NCBI GenBank assembly: GCA_030697795.1
Contig: JAUYOV010000016.1
Location: forward strand, 1 to 54,540
Reading direction: 5' to 3'
Origin: a bacterium
Lineage (GTDB): Bacteria; Patescibacteriota; Minisyncoccia; JACQLN01
DNA length: 54,540 bases
In this document: positions 50,387-54,540 of the stretch, one piece after another
How positions within the stretch are numbered: position 1 is the stretch's first letter
Layout: each line of letters begins with the position of its first letter
The notes under the pieces: generated by a model
Databases searched by the model: none
The model's input: only the letters and a program-made list of their open reading frames with translations
What the model was told of the DNA's origin: nothing
Made by a program: the position numbers and the translations under genes

Positions 50387-50427
50387 AATTTACATTAAAG
50401 TCTATTTTGGGTTATTAGTCAACTAAA

Positions 50428-50473
50428 TTTACAGCGTCAACCGTTTTACGGTATAATACCAATATAGGTTATG
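50428..50473 (+). promoter_or_regulatory. Promoter and putative controller operator of the methyltransferase gene
   Basis: TTTACA (50428-50433), 18 bp, TATAAT (50452-50457), about 14 bp before the start codon, so the message is nearly leaderless. The segment GGTATAATACCAATATAGG followed by TTATG (50450-50473) matches GGTATAACCCAAAATCGG-TTATG at 53063-53085 in front of the C gene. The -10 box itself is in a GGTAT-A-ATACC palindrome. Confidence 0.65.
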
Positions 50474-52048
50474 AAACAAGCTAAAAATCTAGGACAATAT
50501 TTTACCCCCGCTTATGTTGCTGATTTTATGATCGGGCTTTCAGAAGCACCGAGATCAGCGAAGATTTTAGAACCGGCCTGTGGCAGGGGGGTTTTCTTAA
50601 AACTTTTGAAAGAAAAAGGGTATAAAGATATTATCGGTTATGAAATAGACAAAACTCTTGAACCCGAAACTGACGCTAAAATAATCTTCAAAAGTTTTGT
50701 TAGTGAACAAATCAAAGAAAAGTATGACTTAATAATCGGTAATCCACCTTATATTAGATGGAAGAATCTTGACCAAGAATTAAAGGATGAGCTAGACAAA
50801 AACGAACTTTGGCAAAAGTATTTTAATAGTCTTTGTGATTATCTTTGTATCTTTATTCTCAAATCAGTTGAGCTTCTTAAAGATGGTGGCGAACTAATAT
50901 TTATTACACCTGAATATTGGATCAACACTAAGCACGCAGAAATTTTACGAAATTATCTTGTAGAAAAGGGGTACTTCACCGACATTATCCATTTTAATGA
51001 AACACCCATATTTGATAAAGTTGCTTCCTCAATTTTAATTTTCAAATTCATAAAATCTAAAACTTCACCGACACAAGACAATAAAATTAAAGTTGTAAAG
51101 TATCTTTCAACACAACGGCTGACCGATGATATCTTGAAAAAAATCAAAAATGGTTTATCGGATAAAAAAATAGAGAGATTTACCCGCGATCAATTTTTAC
51201 CGAAAGAACGATGGATGCTTGCGTCTAATAAAGTTGGAAAAAAATTAGAAGCATTTGAAAATAAATGCGCGGCTGTAGTTTCTACATCTCTATTTGGGAA
51301 CGAGAGAAAATATTTTACTCTTGGAGATGTAGCCGACATCGGTAATGGAATGGTTAGCGGGCTAGACCGTGCATTTCAAATACCTCAAGAAACAAAACTC
51401 ACAAAAAAAGAGAGGGGGGCAACAATCTCTGTATTAAAAGCAAAAAATATAAGTCAGTATCTACACGGTGATATTACTACTTACATTTTTCTCAATGGTG
51501 ATGTAAAAACCGAGAGAGACCTTGAAGAAAAATATCCGGCATTTTATGGACTATTAAATTCATATAAGGATCAACTTGAAAAAAGATATAACTATAACCG
51601 ACAAATAAATTTTTGGGAGTGGGTTTTCTTGCGTAGTTTCAAGATGTTTCGGCAAGAAAAAGAAAGGATTTTTGTTCCTTGCAAAGAGCGTATATCTCAC
51701 AAAAACTATTTTCGGTTTTCTTATGTTTCAAGTGGTGTTTTCCCAACGCAGGATGTAACGGCTATCTTTTTGAAGCCGGAGACTAAAGAAAGTATTTACT
51801 ACATTCTTGCATTACTAAATAGCGAATATATATTTGAATGGCTAAAACACAAAGGAGTAGTAAAGGGTAATATTGTTGAGTTCTCCGAAAAACCACTTGC
51901 TAGTATCCCAATCAAGAGAATTGATTGGGAAGATAAACACGAAGTAAAGCTCCACGATGAAATAACAACTTGGTGCAAAAGTTATATCTCAAATCCGAAC
52001 AAAGAAGGGTTAGTTGCTCTCAACGAGAGGGTCGCCGCTTTATTTTAG
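50471..52048 (+). CDS. HincII-type N6-adenine DNA methyltransferase
   Basis: 525 residues of the gamma-class (TaqI/Eco57I-like) MTase group. Motif X LGQYFTPAYVADFM, motif I LEPACGRGVFL, motif IV IIGNPPYIRW, then a C-terminal target recognition half with repeated LxxxxxIxxGxxxG-like segments (LGDVADIGNGMVSG). It should methylate adenine in the sequence cut by the neighbouring HincII-like enzyme. It is convergent with that gene and overlaps its end by 9 bp. Confidence 0.92.
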   Translation: MKQAKNLGQYFTPAYVADFMIGLSEAPRSAKILEPACGRGVFLKLLKEKGYKDIIGYEIDKTLEPETDAKIIFKSFVSEQIKEKYDLIIGNPPYIRWKNLDQELKDELDKNELWQKYFNSLCDYLCIFILKSVELLKDGGELIFITPEYWINTKHAEILRNYLVEKGYFTDIIHFNETPIFDKVASSILIFKFIKSKTSPTQDNKIKVVKYLSTQRLTDDILKKIKNGLSDKKIERFTRDQFLPKERWMLASNKVGKKLEAFENKCAAVVSTSLFGNERKYFTLGDVADIGNGMVSGLDRAFQIPQETKLTKKERGATISVLKAKNISQYLHGDITTYIFLNGDVKTERDLEEKYPAFYGLLNSYKDQLEKRYNYNRQINFWEWVFLRSFKMFRQEKERIFVPCKERISHKNYFRFSYVSSGVFPTQDVTAIFLKPETKESIYYILALLNSEYIFEWLKHKGVVKGNIVEFSEKPLASIPIKRIDWEDKHEVKLHDEITTWCKSYISNPNKEGLVALNERVAALF

Positions 52049-52807
52049 AAATTTCTCAAACGGCTTTATGAATTTCCGTACCATTGTGTCTGCTCGCCCT
52101 TTTGCCTGAACTACAAAAGTTCGCAGGTAATCTGTGCACCATTGTTCAATAGAACCACGATAAGTTTGATCTAGTGTTTCTACATGAAATTGTATCTGCA
52201 TAGCTGCCGCCCAGTTTATATACAGTCTCGCAGGATCGGTTTTGAATAATTCTTTAACAGTAGCATTTGTGCATTTCAAATTTTTGCCGTCAATCTCCCA
52301 TGTTATCCCAACATATGAAATGTCGTGCGATATAAAATTTCCTGTTTCAAGCATTAGCGCACACATTTTCGCCACTTTGTAGGCAGAAATTATATTGGGC
52401 GGCTGACCATTTCTAGCAATATTGAAAGTTTTTACATCAATCAAGTTAGAGAACCCGTCGTGAATAACTAAAATATCAGCCGTATCATTTTGCTTCTCCA
52501 CAAATAGATTAGTTGGGCTCCACGCTTCGGTAGCGTCTTTGCCTCTATTTAAAAGGAAGGCAAGAGACGGAGTGGTAATCAGCCTCCATCTATCCTCAAC
52601 TAAAACAGCACGGGGATTATCAAAATATAATTTGTTCAAAAATTCATATTGCCGAAAAGTTTCGCTTGCATAGTGATCCTTAATGATTTGATAAGCGTGC
52701 TTATCAAATGGTTCGCCAGCCGCATGGCCGGAAAGAGTACCCGAAACAGGTTGAGGTACAGTTGTTCCGACAAGCTTACTTTCTAAGAATTTGATATCTA
52801 TATTCAT
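52040..52807 (-). CDS. HincII-like type II restriction endonuclease
   Basis: 255 residues, nearly the length of HincII (258). It shares with HincII, as I recall that sequence, SGTLSGHAAGEPF near residue 22, QYEFLN, EKQNDTADIL (with the first catalytic Asp), the D-x-K in LIDVKT, PPNIISAYK close to QAPNIISAYK, and LYINWAAAMQIQFHV. HincII cuts GTYRAC to blunt ends; the same target is predicted here. The start lies 2 bp after the controller gene's stop, so C and R form one operon. Confidence 0.93.
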   Translation of the reverse strand: MNIDIKFLESKLVGTTVPQPVSGTLSGHAAGEPFDKHAYQIIKDHYASETFRQYEFLNKLYFDNPRAVLVEDRWRLITTPSLAFLLNRGKDATEAWSPTNLFVEKQNDTADILVIHDGFSNLIDVKTFNIARNGQPPNIISAYKVAKMCALMLETGNFISHDISYVGITWEIDGKNLKCTNATVKELFKTDPARLYINWAAAMQIQFHVETLDQTYRGSIEQWCTDYLRTFVVQAKGRADTMVRKFIKPFEKFLK

Positions 52808-52809
52808 AG

Positions 52810-53043
52810 TTATTTTACAAAAAAATCAATAGATTTTTGATACAATTTCGCAAAAAATTTAATTTCTGCGATATCAACACGACGCTCGCCCCTTTCTATT
52901 TTTGAGACATAGGATTGAGGTTTTCCAAGTCGCTCCGCAACTTCTTCTTGTTTCAAACCAGATTCAATTCGCGCCTCTTTGAGGCGTTTTATTACATTTT
53001 GATACTCCTTTGAATAAATTGATTCTGTCATACATTTATACAT
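52810..53043 (-). CDS. XRE-family controller protein of the R-M system
   Basis: 77 residues, or 73 from the inner Met (MTESIYSKEY, 53031). The helix-turn-helix ESGLKQEEVAERLGKPQSYV-SKIERG fills the middle, and the protein ends KLYQKSIDFFVK. Size, position directly before R and opposite to M fit C proteins that delay restriction until methylation is done. Likely binding sites are the shared GGTATAA...GGTTATG elements. Confidence 0.85.
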   Translation of the reverse strand: MYKCMTESIYSKEYQNVIKRLKEARIESGLKQEEVAERLGKPQSYVSKIERGERRVDIAEIKFFAKLYQKSIDFFVK

Positions 53044-53046
53044 ATA

Positions 53047-53085
53047 TGTTATAACCTATTGCGGTATAACCCAAAATCGGTTATG
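53047..53085 (-). promoter_or_regulatory. Putative operator/promoter region of the C-R operon
   Basis: TATAACC occurs twice in direct order (53050-53056, 53065-53071) and GGTTAT once inverted (53079-53084). On the minus strand a -10 TATAAC lies at 53050-53055, 17 bp from TTTTGG, and the operator overlaps its -35. The same stretch lies 12-34 bp before the plus-strand recombinase start, so that gene could be controlled too. Confidence 0.55.
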
Positions 53086-53096
53086 ATTAGTTTGCT

Positions 53097-54540
53097 ATGA
53101 CCCCTTACTTTCTTTATTGCCGTAAATCAACCGATGTCGAGGACAAGCAAGTCCTCTCCATTGAAAGCCAACTCGCCGAACTGCGGACACTCGCCAAGCG
53201 TGAGGGTCTTAATGTTGCCGACGAGTTTATCGAAAAGCGTTCGGCAAAAATGCCCGGTCGCCCGATCTTTAGCGATATGCTCCGACGCATACAGACGGGC
53301 GAAGCACAGGGCATTATTTGTTGGAAGATAGACCGCCTCGCTCGCAATCCGGTGGACGGCGGACAGATTCAATGGCTTCTGCAACAAGGCGTAATCGCAC
53401 ACATACAAACGCACGACCGAAGCCATTATCCCAATGACAATGTTTTAATGATGTCCGTCGAGTTAGGCATGGCGAACGAATATATCCGCCAACTAAGCGC
53501 GAACACCGCACGAGGATTAAGGCAGAAAGCACGGCAGGGAGATTTCCCCGGCCTTGCTCCACTTGGCTACATCAACAATTCCAATATCAAGAAAATTGCT
53601 GTCCATCGTAAAAATGCGAAGCTCGTCAAAAAGATGTTTGAACTTTACGCAACGGGAAGTGTCCGCCTTGAAAATCTTTCCGTGGTTTTAGAACAGGCGG
53701 GTATCTATTCCAAAAATAATAATCGTGTTCATATCTCACGCATATCAAATATGCTCACGAACCCGATTTATTACGGACACTTCCGCCACGCAGGGGAAAT
53801 ATACGAGGGCAAGCACGAACCGATAATCACGAAAGACCTCTTTGACAGGGCTAACGCTGTCTTACGAGGCCGAGGCCGCACCCCCGCCAAAAAGACCGAC
53901 CCGAGGCCGTTTTGTGGCCTCCTGTCGTGTGGGAGTTGCGGTATGGGGATTACCGGAGAAATAAAGATAAAGAGGCAGAAGAACGGCAACACCCACCGCT
54001 ACGTCTATTACCATTGCACCAAGAAATCCAAGACAAAGAAATGCCCCGAACCCTGTATCCGAGCGGAGGAGCTAGACCGCCAGTTGTCGGTCATGCTTAC
54101 CGGATACGCTATGCCGAAAGATTGGGTAGCCCCACTTTCCGCCATGCTCGACAAAGAGGAGCACGACACTAAAAATTCCGCGTCGGGGGCTGTTCAAGAA
54201 ATGCGAGGGCAAGTCAGCGACTTTTCCCGCAACGTCGCCAGACTTACCGATGTCTATGTAGCCCAAGACATAGAGCGGGACGACTACCTTGAAAGGCGTC
54301 GTTCGCTTATGTCCGACAAGAAGTCCGTCGAGGAGCAAATAGCCCGTCTTGAACATACCCCCTCCGCGTGGATCGAACCGACCCGAGACTGGATTAAAGA
54401 CGCTTCCATACTGGAAGAAACAGCAAAAACAGACGACCTCCCCTCCAAAAAAATCTCCCTCCAAAAAATCTTCGGCTCGAACCTCACCTTAAAAAAACGC
54501 GGAGCGTTCGGAATTGCCCAAAACCATTGGCTTTCTTTGG
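53097..54540 (+). CDS. Large serine recombinase, complete N-terminus, runs off the window end
   Basis: 481 codons from ATG 53097 with no stop before the window ends. Resolvase domain: YFLYCRKSTDVEDKQVLSIE with the catalytic Ser of RKST, WKIDRLARNP and NDNVLMMSVELGMANEY. Recombinase domain: QGDFPGLAPLGY, MLTNPIYYGHFRH, EGKHEPIITK. Zinc ribbon: LLSCGSCGMGIT and YYHCTKKS. Coiled coil, then ISLQKIFGSNLTLKKRGAFG, the same C-terminal pattern as in the recombinase at 1-1284 (LKKIGSNPRL). The gene is clearly richer in GC than its neighbours. It probably mobilises the R-M/OLD cassette. Confidence 0.93.
   Translation, partial: MTPYFLYCRKSTDVEDKQVLSIESQLAELRTLAKREGLNVADEFIEKRSAKMPGRPIFSDMLRRIQTGEAQGIICWKIDRLARNPVDGGQIQWLLQQGVIAHIQTHDRSHYPNDNVLMMSVELGMANEYIRQLSANTARGLRQKARQGDFPGLAPLGYINNSNIKKIAVHRKNAKLVKKMFELYATGSVRLENLSVVLEQAGIYSKNNNRVHISRISNMLTNPIYYGHFRHAGEIYEGKHEPIITKDLFDRANAVLRGRGRTPAKKTDPRPFCGLLSCGSCGMGITGEIKIKRQKNGNTHRYVYYHCTKKSKTKKCPEPCIRAEELDRQLSVMLTGYAMPKDWVAPLSAMLDKEEHDTKNSASGAVQEMRGQVSDFSRNVARLTDVYVAQDIERDDYLERRRSLMSDKKSVEEQIARLEHTPSAWIEPTRDWIKDASILEETAKTDDLPSKKISLQKIFGSNLTLKKRGAFGIAQNHWLSL

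Noticed and set aside
53114-54487. Several minus-strand frames opposite the right-end recombinase
   Set aside because: They are shadows of the plus-strand recombinase, whose motifs are unmistakable; it lacks a stop in the window and so is easily overlooked.
40000-54540. Avoidance of GTYRAC sites expected from a resident HincII-like enzyme
   Set aside because: GTTAAC and GTCGAC occur in the chromosomal part (for example in tuf and secY). I could not count them reliably, so no claim is made.

Overview
The window looks like a contig from a Candidate Phyla Radiation (Patescibacteria, probably Parcubacteria-like) genome. The DNA is AT-rich. The S10-spc ribosomal operon has no rpmD (L30) between rpsE and rplO. 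There are many small proteins of unknown function, a secreted Cys-rich GPGGC-repeat protein, and tRNAs scattered singly. The lineage is inferred from gene content; no 16S gene is present. Both ends fall inside large serine recombinase genes, so the contig probably breaks at mobile or repeated DNA.

Layout. 1-1.3 kb: 3' part of a serine recombinase that runs antisense through tRNA-Gln(CTG). 1.3-6.6 kb: small unknown proteins, a GT-C-like membrane glycosyltransferase, and the Cys-rich secreted protein with its membrane partner. 6.6-8.1 kb: an FNR-type flavoprotein, a RelE/ParE-type toxin-antitoxin pair and a leftover tail of a second FNR gene. 8.1-12.5 kb (minus): ftsX, ftsE, prfB with a programmed +1 frameshift, a TIM-barrel protein and tRNA-Thr. 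12.5-14.5 kb: a DedA protein, two broken mazF-like remnants, a small self-contained gene and tRNA-Gly. 14.5-16 kb: a SurA-like protein, a DivIC/FtsB-like protein, and a candidate structured RNA with its own promoter, pairing ends and terminator. 16-28.7 kb (minus): tuf, S10 through L15, secY. 29-33.5 kb: a MazEF pair with a palindromic operator, an agmatinase/deoxyhypusine-synthase-like fusion, and tgt. 33.6-45.7 kb: tRNAs Ser, Ser, Arg and Glu, recG, a GT2 glycosyltransferase, tsaD, valS, prsW and hsp20. 45.7-48.1 kb: an Rnl1-like RNA ligase directly behind an abnormal tRNA-like gene, then a LAGLIDADG endonuclease ending inside tRNA-Cys, then tRNA-Leu. 48.1-54.5 kb: a mobile defence cassette with an OLD-type ATPase/TOPRIM nuclease and a HARE-HTH protein, a HincII-like restriction enzyme with its methyltransferase and controller protein, and a second serine recombinase. 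This recombinase runs off the window end with no stop codon. Its 3' sequence is repeated in inverted orientation beside tRNA-Leu.

A pervasive feature is several families of short palindromic or AT-rich repeats. They fill most gaps in the ribosomal operon. They also sit in frame inside essential genes (tgt, recG, tsaD, valS, rplW), adding peptides that lengthen the proteins, and one lies at the break in a mazF remnant.

The most promising leads are the structured RNA at about 15.62-15.89 kb, the tRNA-like/RNA ligase pair at about 47 kb, the in-frame repeat insertions, the 205-bp unit bounded by a duplicated tRNA-Glu 3' end, the agmatinase-DHS fusion, and the HincII-type cassette with matching putative operators in front of both M and C/R.
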